From Sediminispirochaeta bajacaliforniensis DSM 16054 (lineage in GTDB: Bacteria > Spirochaetota > Spirochaetia > DSM-16054 > Sediminispirochaetaceae), in the NCBI RefSeq assembly GCF_000378205.1, contig NZ_KB899426.1, positions 1-64,000 of the forward strand: a stretch of DNA of 64,000 nt, read 5' to 3'. This document shows, piece by piece, positions 7,807 through 16,607 of this stretch; the stretch's first letter is position 1, and every line of letters begins with the position of its first letter. Position numbers and translations under genes: made by a program. Under the pieces are notes generated by a model. That model was not told where the DNA came from. It was given only the letters and a program-made list of their open reading frames with translations, and did no database searches.

Positions 7807-10005
7807 CTATTCTCTTTTCATGGACAATCCGATCCTACGCCTCTCAAGATCGACGGAAATAACCTTGACCTGTACCTGCTGCTTGAGCCGGACTACTTCC
7901 GCAGGATCCTTTACAAAATGATCGGCGAGATGGCTGATATGAACAAGACCATCCTGATGAACGCCAATATCGACAAAGGCGCCGAAGGAGGTAATGTTGG
8001 TAACAATACCGGGAAGAACCATCCCCTCCCGAAGGTCCTCGGGGCTTCTAACGCCTTCGTCAAACGAGAAAAGCTCAAAGGGGCTTCTCGGATCCCGGCC
8101 AGGCTTTTCGAGCTCGGCCATGATATCACGCAGAGTGGCCATCCCGGTATGTTCATCCATATAGGAAGTAAGGTCGATAGTCGATCGTGCCTTATTGTCG
8201 TCACCAATCAAATCGCCAACGGAGACTCCGACAGTGGCGGCCATCTTTTCAACCAAGGCGTAACGCTCGGGGTGAACGGCAGATGCGTCCAAAGGATTAT
8301 TCGCTCCCCGAATTCGAAGGAAGCCGGCGGCCTGCTCGTATGCCTTCGGGCCGAGACCCGGGACCGAAAGCAGCTGACTGCGACTTTGAAAGGGACCGTT
8401 GCCGTTGCGGAAGGCGATGAGAGAGGATGCAAGCTTTTCTCCGATCCCACTGACATAGGATAATAGCCGTACCGAAGCGCTGTTCAGCTCGACTCCGACG
8501 TTATTTACACAGCTCTCTACGGTTTGATCCAGGGCCTTTTTCAGTGCCTTCTGATCGACATCGTGCTGATACTGGCCGACCCCGATCGATTTGGGATCGA
8601 TCTTCACCAATTCGGCGAGGGGATCCTGCAAGCGCCGTCCGATGGAGACTGCTCCCCGGACCGTGACATCCTGGTCAGGAAATTCTTCCCTTGCAAGGGG
8701 CGAGGCGCTGTAAACCGATGCACCGCTCTCATCCACACTCACCACGCTAACGGAAGCCGGAAGCCCGGCCTCCTTCAGAAAGTCGACGCTCTCACGGCCG
8801 CCGGTCCCGTTGCCCACAGCCACGGCCTCGATATCGTACTGCGCAATCAACTCAAGAACTCTGCGGGCAGCCCCCGCCTTTTGATTCTGAGGTGGTAAGG
8901 GGTAGATGACATCATGCTCCAAGAGCTCTCCTCCTGCGGAGATCACCGCAAGCTTACATCCCGTTCGAAGGCCGGGATCAAGGGCCAAAACGGACCGGGG
9001 ACCAAGAGGAGGCTGGAGCAAAAGCTCCCGCAGATTTTCTCCGAAACGAAGGATCGACTCCTCTTCGGCCCGGGCCACCAAAACTGATTTTAATTCGGTT
9101 TCCATAGAAGGGGCCAAAAGTCTGGAGTAGGCATCCTCGGCCGCCGAAGAAACCTGTTTTGCAGCCTCTCCGTGCAACGGGGTATGAGGCCCTTCCGAGG
9201 CTTCAAGGGAAGATGGGACGCCCCCTACCCGCATGGAAAGATGCTTAACAGAAAGAAGGGCCTCCTCTTCGGAAGGCAGGAGGTGCCAACGTAAAAAGCC
9301 CAAGGCTGCGCCACGGCGAACAGCAAGGACCCTGTGTCCGGCAACGCCCTTCACAGCTTCGTTCCAGTCGAAATAGTCACGAAACCGTGCAGAACCTTTC
9401 GGATCTTCCTCGCACCTCTTCTTCACGGAGATAGCAGAAAACATGGCCTTTCGAGCAAAAAGCTCACGAAGGCAAGCCCTCACCGCCGCCGACTCCGAGA
9501 TAGTCTCGGCAATGATATCCCGGGCACCTCCGAGAGCATCCCCGACACTCGTAATACCCTTATCCGGATCAATAAAATCGGCGGCAGCAGCATCTACATC
9601 ATCACAGCGTCCGGAAACAAGAAGCTCCGCAAGAGGTTCAAGCCCGGCTTCCCTGGCCGTTGAGGCTCGAGTCTTCCGTTTGGGACGGAAAGGAAGGTAG
9701 AGATCCTCAAGCTCGGAAAGGGTCGTTGCCTGGCAAAGAGCCTTCTCCAAGTCGGCGCTTAAAAGATCGCGCTCTTTCAAACTGTCAAGAATAGACTCCC
9801 GCCGTTTCCAGAGCGCCGCTGTCTTTTCCTTTGCCTCGAGTATCCCTCTGATCTCCTCCTCATCAAGTTCGCCCGTTGCCTCTTTGCGATAACGGGCAAT
9901 GAAAGGAACCGTCGCTCCCGAAGCCGAGAGTTCAATAACGGCCCGAACTCCTCGCTCCGGCAGCCCTGTTTCGAGAGTCACGGCCCGTATCAACGCATCG
10001 TCCAT
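7807..10005 (-). CDS. tex: Tex-family RNA-binding transcription accessory protein
   Basis: A 732-residue protein of the Tex/YhgF family. The N-terminal Tex domain runs to about residue 200 (PFIARYRKEATGELDEE). A YqgF-type nuclease-like domain follows (LALDPGLRTGCKLAV), then a helix-hairpin-helix region (LLSVPGLGPKAYEQAAGFLRI). A C-terminal S1 domain completes it (GIVTNITSFGAFVDIGVHQDG). The frame is open to 10275, but I place the start at 10005: reverse-strand TTAAGGAGGAGGCAG precedes that ATG, MDDALIRAV is the usual N-terminus, and the longer form would translate repeat element B. It is the first gene of the run leading to the M16 protease and MATE pump. Confidence 0.93.
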   Translation of the reverse strand: MDDALIRAVTLETGLPERGVRAVIELSASGATVPFIARYRKEATGELDEEEIRGILEAKEKTAALWKRRESILDSLKERDLLSADLEKALCQATTLSELEDLYLPFRPKRKTRASTAREAGLEPLAELLVSGRCDDVDAAAADFIDPDKGITSVGDALGGARDIIAETISESAAVRACLRELFARKAMFSAISVKKRCEEDPKGSARFRDYFDWNEAVKGVAGHRVLAVRRGAALGFLRWHLLPSEEEALLSVKHLSMRVGGVPSSLEASEGPHTPLHGEAAKQVSSAAEDAYSRLLAPSMETELKSVLVARAEEESILRFGENLRELLLQPPLGPRSVLALDPGLRTGCKLAVISAGGELLEHDVIYPLPPQNQKAGAARRVLELIAQYDIEAVAVGNGTGGRESVDFLKEAGLPASVSVVSVDESGASVYSASPLAREEFPDQDVTVRGAVSIGRRLQDPLAELVKIDPKSIGVGQYQHDVDQKALKKALDQTVESCVNNVGVELNSASVRLLSYVSGIGEKLASSLIAFRNGNGPFQSRSQLLSVPGLGPKAYEQAAGFLRIRGANNPLDASAVHPERYALVEKMAATVGVSVGDLIGDDNKARSTIDLTSYMDEHTGMATLRDIMAELEKPGRDPRSPFELFSFDEGVRSPEDLREGMVLPGIVTNITSFGAFVDIGVHQDGLVHISHLADHFVKDPAEVVRLKQQVQVKVISVDLERRRIGLSMKRE

Positions 10006-10102
10006 CTGCCTCCTCCTTAAGACACAATCCAGCGACAATAGGAGAGTAGCATAGCCTCTGGGGAGAAAACAGGGAAGAGCCGATCTGTATAAAGTAATTT
10101 TG

Positions 10103-10251
10103 TAGTGTTCCGAATCCTGGTGGTATCCATACCCTTTTGCCGGTAAAATCCTTATTTTTATGTCGGCACCGATTTTTTTCCATAGTTTTGCTTTCAATTG
10201 ACTGCGAGGAAACGAATTGTGGCCCTTTAACCACCAGGATTCGGAACAGTA
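10103..10251. mobile_element. 149-bp MITE-like element, copy B
   Basis: The left end TAGTGTTCCGAATCCTGG (10103 on) and the right end, which reads TACTGTTCCGAATCCTGG on the other strand (10229-10251), match over 21 of 23 bp. It is exactly the same length as copy A, with shared interior blocks CCGG-AAAATCCTTA at +37 and AATTG...AGGAAA at +93. It ends in TA on both sides. It lies in the divergent gap between tex and epmA, so it may affect promoters on both sides. Confidence 0.75.
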
Positions 10252-10292
10252 GACACCTATCACATCCCCCCCCAATAGGATAGAATCAGCCC

Positions 10293-11267
10293 ATGCAAAG
10301 AGAGATGATCCTCTTTCGGTCCCGTCTCAACAGGGCCATACGGAATTTTTTCGAATCGAAAGGCTTTCTTGAAGTTGAAACCCCGCAGCTTTCTCCGACA
10401 GTCATTCCCGAGGCCCATATCGAACTTTTCGCCACCCGATTTTTCAGCGACAGGTTCGGGGAACGGGAACTCTACCTCCTGCCGAGCCCCGAACTTCACA
10501 TGAAGCGGCTCATTGCCGAGGGATCGGGAAGTATTTTCCAAATCTGTAAGAGTTTTCGAAATGATGAGCAGATGAGCAGTTACCACAATCCTGAATTTTC
10601 CATGCTGGAGTGGTATACGGTTCCGGGAAGCAGCGAAGAAAATATTGCCATGACCGAAGAACTCTTTTCCTGTTTGGGCGAAACGCTCCACAGAGACGGT
10701 GAATACCTGAGCCCCCCTTTTCGTAGGATGACCATGGCGGAGGCTTTCGACCGTTTTGCAGGTATCGATCTCGAGAAAGGGCTCAGCCTTTCCGGCCTGA
10801 GAAAACAGGCACAAGCCGCGGGTATCGATCTCAGAGACAAACAAGAAAGCTGGGAAGAGCTCTTTCACCGCATCTTCCTCACGCAGGTTGAGCCGGAACT
10901 TCCGGCCGATCGCCCCCTCGTCCTGGAACGCTACCCTGCGGCGGTCGAGGCCCTTGCCGAAAGGATTCCGGGAACAGGCTGGCTCGACCGCTGGGAATTG
11001 TACGTCAAGGGAACAGAGCTGGCCAACTGTTATGCCGAAGAGCGTTCGCAAAAGCGGGTGAAAAGTTTCTTTCACAGCCAATCCGCCCAGAAAGCGCAAT
11101 CGAGCCGTGTGGTGCCGGATATTGATCCGGGGTATCCACAAATCTTTCAAAACTTTCCGAAGTGCAGTGGGGTGGCCCTGGGAATGGATCGTCTGGCCAT
11201 GCTTTTTTCAGGAGCAGCCACCATAGAGGGGGTGATTTTGTTTCCTTTTTCTGATATGCTTCGCTAA
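10293..11267 (+). CDS. epmA: EF-P lysine ligase, lysyl-tRNA-synthetase-like (EpmA/GenX)
   Basis: A 324-residue class II aminoacyl-tRNA synthetase catalytic core without the N-terminal anticodon-binding domain, as in EpmA (PoxA/GenX). Motif 2 is seen in QICKSFRNDEQMSSYHNPEF and motif 3 in GVALGMDRLAMLFSG. EpmA attaches (R)-beta-lysine to a conserved lysine of EF-P. efp is the next gene, 61 bp downstream, which supports the assignment, and an EpmB-like aminomutase lies at 17647-18741. There is no clear Shine-Dalgarno; TAGAAT at 10281-10286 ends 6 nt before the ATG, so the mRNA may be leaderless. Confidence 0.9.
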   Translation: MQREMILFRSRLNRAIRNFFESKGFLEVETPQLSPTVIPEAHIELFATRFFSDRFGERELYLLPSPELHMKRLIAEGSGSIFQICKSFRNDEQMSSYHNPEFSMLEWYTVPGSSEENIAMTEELFSCLGETLHRDGEYLSPPFRRMTMAEAFDRFAGIDLEKGLSLSGLRKQAQAAGIDLRDKQESWEELFHRIFLTQVEPELPADRPLVLERYPAAVEALAERIPGTGWLDRWELYVKGTELANCYAEERSQKRVKSFFHSQSAQKAQSSRVVPDIDPGYPQIFQNFPKCSGVALGMDRLAMLFSGAATIEGVILFPFSDMLR

Positions 11268-11328
11268 ACTGAATATATTGGCCTTAAGGCCGTCAGCATG
11301 AAACTCATTAACATCGAGGTAAAGATAG

Positions 11329-11892
11329 ATGATAAAAGCTGGATCAATCGATAAAGGAACCGCACTGCTGATCAAGGGGACACCCTATGTCGTTGTCGAG
11401 CGGGAATTCGTCAATCCCGGAAAGGGATCGGCCTTTGTACGACTCAAGCTAAAAAGCCCCTCCACAGGGCAGGTTCTGAGAGAGACCTACAAGACACAGG
11501 ATTCGGTGGAGGATATCGTTGTTTCCGATAAGGATTGTCAGTATCTCTATGCCGATAATGATGCCTATCATTTCATGGATCTGGAAACCTATGACCAGTT
11601 CGAAGTACCCATGCAGGGCTTCGAGGATTACAAGCTTCTGATGAAGGACGGCGAAACCTACAACATCGTCTTTTGGGAAGACAAGCCCCTGGATATCAAG
11701 ATTCCCTTTAAGGTGGTCTACGAGGTAACAGAGGCCCAGGAAGCGGTAAAGGGTGATACCGTCACCGGAGCAACGAAGATGGTAACTGTTGAGACGGGAC
11801 TTCAGGTTAAGGTTCCGATTTTCATTAAGCAGGGCGAACGGATCATGATCAATACGGAAACGAAAGAGTATGTCGAACGGGTCAACCAGTAA
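11329..11892 (+). CDS. efp: Translation elongation factor P
   Basis: A 187-residue three-domain EF-P of normal length. It binds stalled ribosomes and promotes peptide bonds at polyproline stretches. The modification loop is seen as VNPGKGSAFVRLK with K32 as the modified lysine; the flanking PGKG matches the beta-lysylated (EpmA-dependent) type. GAGGTAAAG lies 5' of the ATG. epmA is directly upstream. The methyltransferase gene downstream starts inside the last 23 bp, so it is probably co-translated. The C-terminal OB domain (GLQVKVPIFIKQGERIMINTETKEYVERV) is complete. Confidence 0.96.
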   Translation: MIKAGSIDKGTALLIKGTPYVVVEREFVNPGKGSAFVRLKLKSPSTGQVLRETYKTQDSVEDIVVSDKDCQYLYADNDAYHFMDLETYDQFEVPMQGFEDYKLLMKDGETYNIVFWEDKPLDIKIPFKVVYEVTEAQEAVKGDTVTGATKMVTVETGLQVKVPIFIKQGERIMINTETKEYVERVNQ

Positions 11893-13123
11893 CCTGTTAC
11901 GATTTTACTCACACAAGGAGGTCGCGTTCCGCTATAACGGATGCGGCCTCTCCTTTTTTCTCAGCCACGGCTTGTTCAGCAGCTATACAATAGATGCCGG
12001 CTCCTCCCTCCTCTTAAAACTTATTGCGCAAAATAAAGTTGCAGAGGGGAAGCGATCGCTTATCGACATTGGCTGCGGAGCAGGAGTCATCGGGCTTAGC
12101 ATCAAAAAGCGGCATCCGGAAATTGACGCCACGCTGCAGGATCGCGACGCCCTTGCCGTTGCATTTTCACAGGCCGCCGCCCGGCGAAACGGGCTGTTGT
12201 CCAAAGGGACCGAAGAGTCTCCAAATTTGAGATTTGCAGGGGCTCTGGCCTTCGAAGGCCAGGAAGGACGCCAATTCGATCTCATCGTGTCGAACTGGCC
12301 GGCAAAGGCCGGTATTCCGGTGCTGAAAGAGTTCTTTTTTCTTGCCGCCGCTTCAGCGACAGAGAAGGGAGAGCTGGCTGTGGTAGTGGTACGCCCCCTC
12401 AAGGAACAGGCACTCGCTTTCGCCATAGAGGCAGGCTGGAACGTCAAGGTTACTGAAACCACGGCAAATCACTGTGCTTTTCTTGCCTCTCTGTCCGCGG
12501 AAGCCCCAAAGCAGCATAGCCCCTCCTTTTCTCTTTCTCCCTACCTCCGGGGAATCTTCAAAGGCAAAGGCTACCGATTGGAAAGCGTTTACGATCTCCC
12601 GGGGTTCGACACCTTGGCATTTCACCACATGTTGTTCGCCTCGGAAGTAGCCAAAGTCGTTACGTGTCTGGTTCCCGAGCAGGGAACAACACTTATACGA
12701 AATCCTGGCCAGGGACATATTCCACTTATTCTTGCAGCAGAAGCAAAAAAACAGGAACGAAAGCTGTCCCTCCCCATTCGGCTTGCCTCAAGAGACCGAT
12801 TACAGCTTTTGACAAGCGGCAGGAACCTGCAGAAAGCCGGGATACCGCATATCATCGAGCACGATGCCTCTCCAATCTTGGACACAGCGAATGAAGAAAC
12901 AAAGGCGTCTCTGGCCATCATGGATATCGACTATGTTCCCGGCAGTGATATTTGCAAAGAGTCTTGGCTCTGGGCCGATCAACAGTTGTTGCCAACAGGC
13001 CTCGTCCTATTTCTCGGCAAGAGTGCTCTTATAGGCCGAATAGCAGATGGGGCCCAGGGGTTCTCCCTTATTCATACGAAAAAATACAAAGGGTATCGCC
13101 TTTTGCTTTTCTCGAAGAATTGA
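11870..13123 (+). CDS. Two-domain SAM methyltransferase, RsmC-like
   Basis: A 417-residue protein. Residues 1-190 resemble the RsmC/MTS methyltransferase group: the lead-in LSHGLFSSYTIDAGSSLLL, motif I LIDIGCGAGVIGLSI, and motif IV as SNWPAK where N-P-P-F/Y is usual. Residues about 225-417 look like a second Rossmann domain with a degenerate motif I (IRNPGQGHIPLIL). RsmC itself also has an active and a degenerate copy, but in the opposite order. The substrate is unknown; rRNA guanine is the family default, but the altered motif IV makes this uncertain. The start overlaps efp by 23 bp, and the usual family N-terminus supports that start. Confidence 0.65.
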   Translation: MSNGSTSNLLRFYSHKEVAFRYNGCGLSFFLSHGLFSSYTIDAGSSLLLKLIAQNKVAEGKRSLIDIGCGAGVIGLSIKKRHPEIDATLQDRDALAVAFSQAAARRNGLLSKGTEESPNLRFAGALAFEGQEGRQFDLIVSNWPAKAGIPVLKEFFFLAAASATEKGELAVVVVRPLKEQALAFAIEAGWNVKVTETTANHCAFLASLSAEAPKQHSPSFSLSPYLRGIFKGKGYRLESVYDLPGFDTLAFHHMLFASEVAKVVTCLVPEQGTTLIRNPGQGHIPLILAAEAKKQERKLSLPIRLASRDRLQLLTSGRNLQKAGIPHIIEHDASPILDTANEETKASLAIMDIDYVPGSDICKESWLWADQQLLPTGLVLFLGKSALIGRIADGAQGFSLIHTKKYKGYRLLLFSKN

Positions 13124-13136
13124 TAGCCATTATCTA

Positions 13137-13163
13137 TTGTTTTTGTACATTTCATGCTATATT
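13137..13163 (+). promoter_or_regulatory. Promoter of the Rrf2 gene, possibly leaderless
   Basis: TATATT at 13158-13163 is a good -10 box. TATTGT (13135-13140, 17-bp spacer) or TTGTTT (13137-13142, 15-bp spacer) is a weak -35. The -10 ends 7 nt before the ATG at 13171 and there is no Shine-Dalgarno, so transcription would begin at or next to the start codon. Confidence 0.5.
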
Positions 13164-13170
13164 CGTATAC

Positions 13171-13587
13171 ATGAGGATAACAACCAAAGGCCGCTACGCA
13201 ATCCGGGCGGTTCTTCGGCTGGCACAAGCAGAAGAGCACCGCCCTATTCCTATACGCATTCTCGCCGCACAGGAAGGGATTTCTCCGGAATTTCTTGAAC
13301 AGATTTTCTTTCGGCTTAGGAAAAGTGGTATCATTAATTCAACGAGGGGGCCAGGTGGCGGTTTTCGGCTCGTGAAAGAGGTTGACGGACTCACCCTCAT
13401 GGAAATATTCGATGCTGTGGAAGAGGGTTTCTTTCTCTCCCCCTGTACTCAGGATGGTGAACACTGCGACAGAGAAGAACGCTGTCTGGTCCATGGTCTT
13501 TGGGAACATACCTACGAAATGCTACGATCCTATTTTGGTGCCATCACGATTGCCGATGTGATGGCAAATCGTTATCCCCATCTTTAA
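13171..13587 (+). CDS. Rrf2-family Fe-S transcriptional regulator
   Basis: A 138-residue regulator of the Rrf2/IscR family. The winged-helix DNA-binding part covers about residues 1-65 (ITTKGRYAIRAVLRLA, then INSTRGPGGGFRLVKE). A cluster-ligand loop has C92, C99 and C105 (C-x6-C-x5-C, one residue longer than the C-x5-C-x5-C of IscR). It probably senses iron-sulfur supply, redox state or NO; its targets are not evident. The frame is open upstream to 12952 inside the methyltransferase gene, but MRITTKGRYA is the normal family start. The last 44 bp overlap the convergent MscS gene. Confidence 0.85.
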   Translation: MRITTKGRYAIRAVLRLAQAEEHRPIPIRILAAQEGISPEFLEQIFFRLRKSGIINSTRGPGGGFRLVKEVDGLTLMEIFDAVEEGFFLSPCTQDGEHCDREERCLVHGLWEHTYEMLRSYFGAITIADVMANRYPHL

Positions 13588-14740
13588 GGTGAAGGTCCAG
13601 TTGAGGAAAGGGGATCTCTATTCCCTTGGTTTTACATGCCTTCCAAATCTCCATATTGATCCAGTGATGGGCGGCATATTTATCGTGTACGTCTCTTATC
13701 CAGGTAAAGACGGCAAAATTGATACTTGAACTCCCGAACTCCTTCAGCCTGACGGCAGGAGCTTTATCCTTTCTTCGAAAAGGACAGGGGATTGTGGCCG
13801 ATTCGAGCATCTCAACGACCCGTTCCACATCCGAACGATAGGAAACACCAATATCGTTCCGTATTAAAACACTCTTGTCGTCATAGGTATTGTTATAGAC
13901 GGTATTGGAAACCAGTTGACTATTGGGAACAATAATAGTCTCGTTCATGAGTGTGCTGATGACCGTAGAGATAATACGAATCTGAACGACCGATCCCTCG
14001 TTTCCCTCTACGATAATGAAATCCCCCTCTTTTATCGGTCTGGTGATGATGATCACAACACCGGCAAAAAAATTGGCAACTACATTTTGCAGGCCGAAAC
14101 CAAGGCCGAGACCGAGCACACCGAAGATGACGGTCAGGGCCGACAGGTTAATACCGATGACCGAAAGGCCAATCAGCAAAACGATAAACATGACCGAGTA
14201 GCGCAATAGATTTGCAAGAGAGAACTGTTTTGCTTCATCAATACCGATGCGGCGCAGGAAGGATTGATTCATCATTCCTTTCGAAATTCTTCCCGCCCAG
14301 CTGGCAAGATAGAACACAGGGATCGTAAGGATGATGGTAACAAAGCTGATGCTGGTGTCTCCCGACTTGATCAGCGGTTGATTTAGTGCACTGTAGAAAA
14401 GTCGCCAGTATTCGAAGAGCTTGGCACCAAAAAGCCTGCTGATAAGGCCGATAATGAGAAAAAGGTAGATAAGACGCAGGATCAGACGGTACCAGTGACC
14501 AATCTTTTCTTTCATCTCGTCTTGTATCTTCAGTGTGAAAAGAAGTTTCCTTCCGCCGCGTAGCAAGAGGCGGTAGATAACAAATGCACAGACAAGGGGA
14601 AGGACAAAGGCGAGCAGAAGGTGCAATGGGGTAAAGGGAAACGATATGGCGCCAAGGGCAAGGGGCTTATTGAAAAAAGCGATAAGCAGGTCAGGCAAGA
14701 TCAACTTCCTTCTGTTTATGTTTTCCTTCAAGGAGATCAT
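13544..14740 (-). CDS. MscS-family mechanosensitive ion channel
   Basis: An integral membrane channel of about 390 residues. Four to five hydrophobic segments are followed by the pore-lining helix FGVLGLGLGFGLQNVVANFFAG and the cytoplasmic beta domain (ITRPIKEGDFIIVEGNEGSV). The MscS family releases solutes on hypo-osmotic shock. The start is uncertain. The ATG at 14740 gives a 50-bp overlap with the upstream HD-GYP gene and has no ribosome site. TTG at 14698, after AGAAGGAAG, would give an 8-bp overlap and may be the real start. The 3' end overlaps the convergent Rrf2 gene by 44 bp. Confidence 0.88.
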   Translation of the reverse strand: MISLKENINRRKLILPDLLIAFFNKPLALGAISFPFTPLHLLLAFVLPLVCAFVIYRLLLRGGRKLLFTLKIQDEMKEKIGHWYRLILRLIYLFLIIGLISRLFGAKLFEYWRLFYSALNQPLIKSGDTSISFVTIILTIPVFYLASWAGRISKGMMNQSFLRRIGIDEAKQFSLANLLRYSVMFIVLLIGLSVIGINLSALTVIFGVLGLGLGFGLQNVVANFFAGVVIIITRPIKEGDFIIVEGNEGSVVQIRIISTVISTLMNETIIVPNSQLVSNTVYNNTYDDKSVLIRNDIGVSYRSDVERVVEMLESATIPCPFRRKDKAPAVRLKEFGSSSINFAVFTWIRDVHDKYAAHHWINMEIWKACKTKGIEIPFPQLDLHLKDGDNDLPSHRQS

Positions 14741-16532
14741 ACATGGTTTCGGGGTTTTCTTCAAATTCGAAAAAACGCTTTATACGAGCGAAAACCTGGT
14801 GGTTCTCCATAAAGGCATCCACGATCTCCGGATCAAATTGTTTGCCGCGTTCCCCTGCGATAATCTCCACGGCCTTTTCGTGGCTATAGGCCTCTTTGTA
14901 GGGACGTTTGCTGGTAAGAGCATCGTAGACATCGGCGATGGAAACAATTCTTGCCGAAAGAGGGATACCCTCCCCACTAAGTCCCTCCGGATAGCCACTG
15001 CCATCCCAGCGTTCATGATGATAGTAGGCAATCTCTTTACCCATGGTGAGAAAACTGGTCTTTGTAAGCTGTTTATCAACAACCTCCAAAGCCTCGCCTC
15101 CAAGCCTGGAATGAGCCTTAATCTGTTCATACTCATCCGGGTTAAAGCGTCCGGGTTTCAGCAGGATGGAATCGGAAATTCCCACCTTCCCGACATCGTG
15201 AAGAATGGAAGAAAGCGAAAGATCTTCAAGATAGTCGTCGGTTATATAGGCCGCATATTTGGGCAGTCTTCGAAGGGTTTGGGCCATGATTCTCGTAAAT
15301 TCGCGAATACGCTCAAGATGAGCACCGGTATCTTTGTCTCGGTATTCGGTAAGCTTGGCAAAGCCGATGATGGCTGCCGACTGGGTGTCTTTGAGCTCAT
15401 GAAGGGAATCCCTTAGTTTCTGCTCCAGATGAACACGCTCGGTCAAATCTTTTTCGGCCATGGAATAGGCGATAACGGTTCCCGTCGAATCTACAATGGA
15501 AGTGAAACTTGCATAGGTGTAGATGACCGCTCCATCTTTCCGACGACGTTTCACCTCGCTCTCAACATAACTCCCTTCATTATACTGAATCAGGGCAACC
15601 AGCTTTGCAAAGGCGTCGTTGCCCCGATCGACCCTAAGCAAATCGTCGTAATGTTGGCCGACCATCTCTTCCCAATGGTAGCCGTAGGTTCGTTCTGCGG
15701 CGGTATTGAGATTAAGAATGGTTCCTTCGGGGTCAAAAATGATGATTCCGGAAAGGATGGTATCAAAGAGAATGGTAAAATTTCGTTCCGATATCTTGAG
15801 CCTGGATTCAAGATTCCGAAGATAGGTGACATCTTTCCATTGAGTGGCATAGCCGGTCACGTTTCCCGACTGGTCCTTGATGATCCAGCTGGTATCAAGT
15901 ACCCGTTTGATTGCACGATTGTTGTTATAGAGGTGAGTCTCCAGATTAAAAACCGTCCCAGCCTCAAGCAATCTGCGCTGCTTATCCTCAAGTTCATCCT
16001 GGTAAACGTACACCTCGCGCAAATCGGAAGGTGCGTCTTCTTCGTGGTACTCAAGAAGCTCGGCAAAAGCGGGATTTGAGGTTTCGACCCGGCCGTTCAT
16101 GCGTGCGGTAAACATTGCATCACCGATCGTTCGAAAGAGTTGCTCATACTCCTGCTCCACCGCTTGATTGTTGCTGCCGTCGACCAGTTCTCTCAGGATA
16201 ATCAAAAAATAAAAGCCGTTGTCCGTGGTAAGGCGTGTACTTTTAACACTGAAACCGCGCGTAGGTTCGTCGAACCGAAATCCTGTACCCGAAAGATGAA
16301 CACTAAAAGAGGTCTCTTCAGGATGTTCCAAACCGATATTCTTAAGAAACGAATGATGCCCCGAAAGAATTTCGTCGGCACGAAGGCCAAACATTCTCGA
16401 AAAAACATCGTTAAAAAAAAGAAGTTCACTCTTCTCGTCAATGATGAGGATTCCGTCGGAAACTTCTTCAATTATGCTCAGCAGTACCGTATCCACTCCA
16501 ACAGTTATACACCTTCGTGCCTGACGGGTCAA
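14691..16532 (-). CDS. PAS-PAS-PAS-HD-GYP signalling protein
   Basis: A protein of about 610 residues with PAS-type repeats near residues 15-120, 130-255 and 265-380. A C-terminal HD-GYP domain follows, with HDVGKVGISD, then HHERWDGSGYPEGL and ADVYDALTSKRPYK. The full HD and GYP motifs indicate an active cyclic-di-GMP phosphodiesterase; the PAS domains presumably sense redox, light or small ligands. It has no transmembrane segment, so it is cytosolic. The longest frame begins with TTG at 16532; a GTG at 16496 is an equal candidate and neither has a strong Shine-Dalgarno. The MscS gene follows with overlap, suggesting coupled expression of an osmotic channel with a c-di-GMP enzyme. Confidence 0.88.
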   Translation of the reverse strand: MTRQARRCITVGVDTVLLSIIEEVSDGILIIDEKSELLFFNDVFSRMFGLRADEILSGHHSFLKNIGLEHPEETSFSVHLSGTGFRFDEPTRGFSVKSTRLTTDNGFYFLIILRELVDGSNNQAVEQEYEQLFRTIGDAMFTARMNGRVETSNPAFAELLEYHEEDAPSDLREVYVYQDELEDKQRRLLEAGTVFNLETHLYNNNRAIKRVLDTSWIIKDQSGNVTGYATQWKDVTYLRNLESRLKISERNFTILFDTILSGIIIFDPEGTILNLNTAAERTYGYHWEEMVGQHYDDLLRVDRGNDAFAKLVALIQYNEGSYVESEVKRRRKDGAVIYTYASFTSIVDSTGTVIAYSMAEKDLTERVHLEQKLRDSLHELKDTQSAAIIGFAKLTEYRDKDTGAHLERIREFTRIMAQTLRRLPKYAAYITDDYLEDLSLSSILHDVGKVGISDSILLKPGRFNPDEYEQIKAHSRLGGEALEVVDKQLTKTSFLTMGKEIAYYHHERWDGSGYPEGLSGEGIPLSARIVSIADVYDALTSKRPYKEAYSHEKAVEIIAGERGKQFDPEIVDAFMENHQVFARIKRFFEFEENPETMYDLLEGKHKQKEVDLA

Positions 16533-16607
16533 ATAGTTCCGGGAAACGACGCGGCAGGGGAAAAGGGCTTGCCAGATCGATAGCAGCCTGCGAGAATAAA
16601 AGAAGCC

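Noticed and set aside
10006-10275. N-terminal extension of tex to 10275
   Set aside because: It would translate repeat element B and skip a strong Shine-Dalgarno before the normal Tex N-terminus at 10005.
10260-11150. 296-codon reverse ORF opposite epmA
   Set aside because: Shadow of epmA, whose synthetase motifs are clear.
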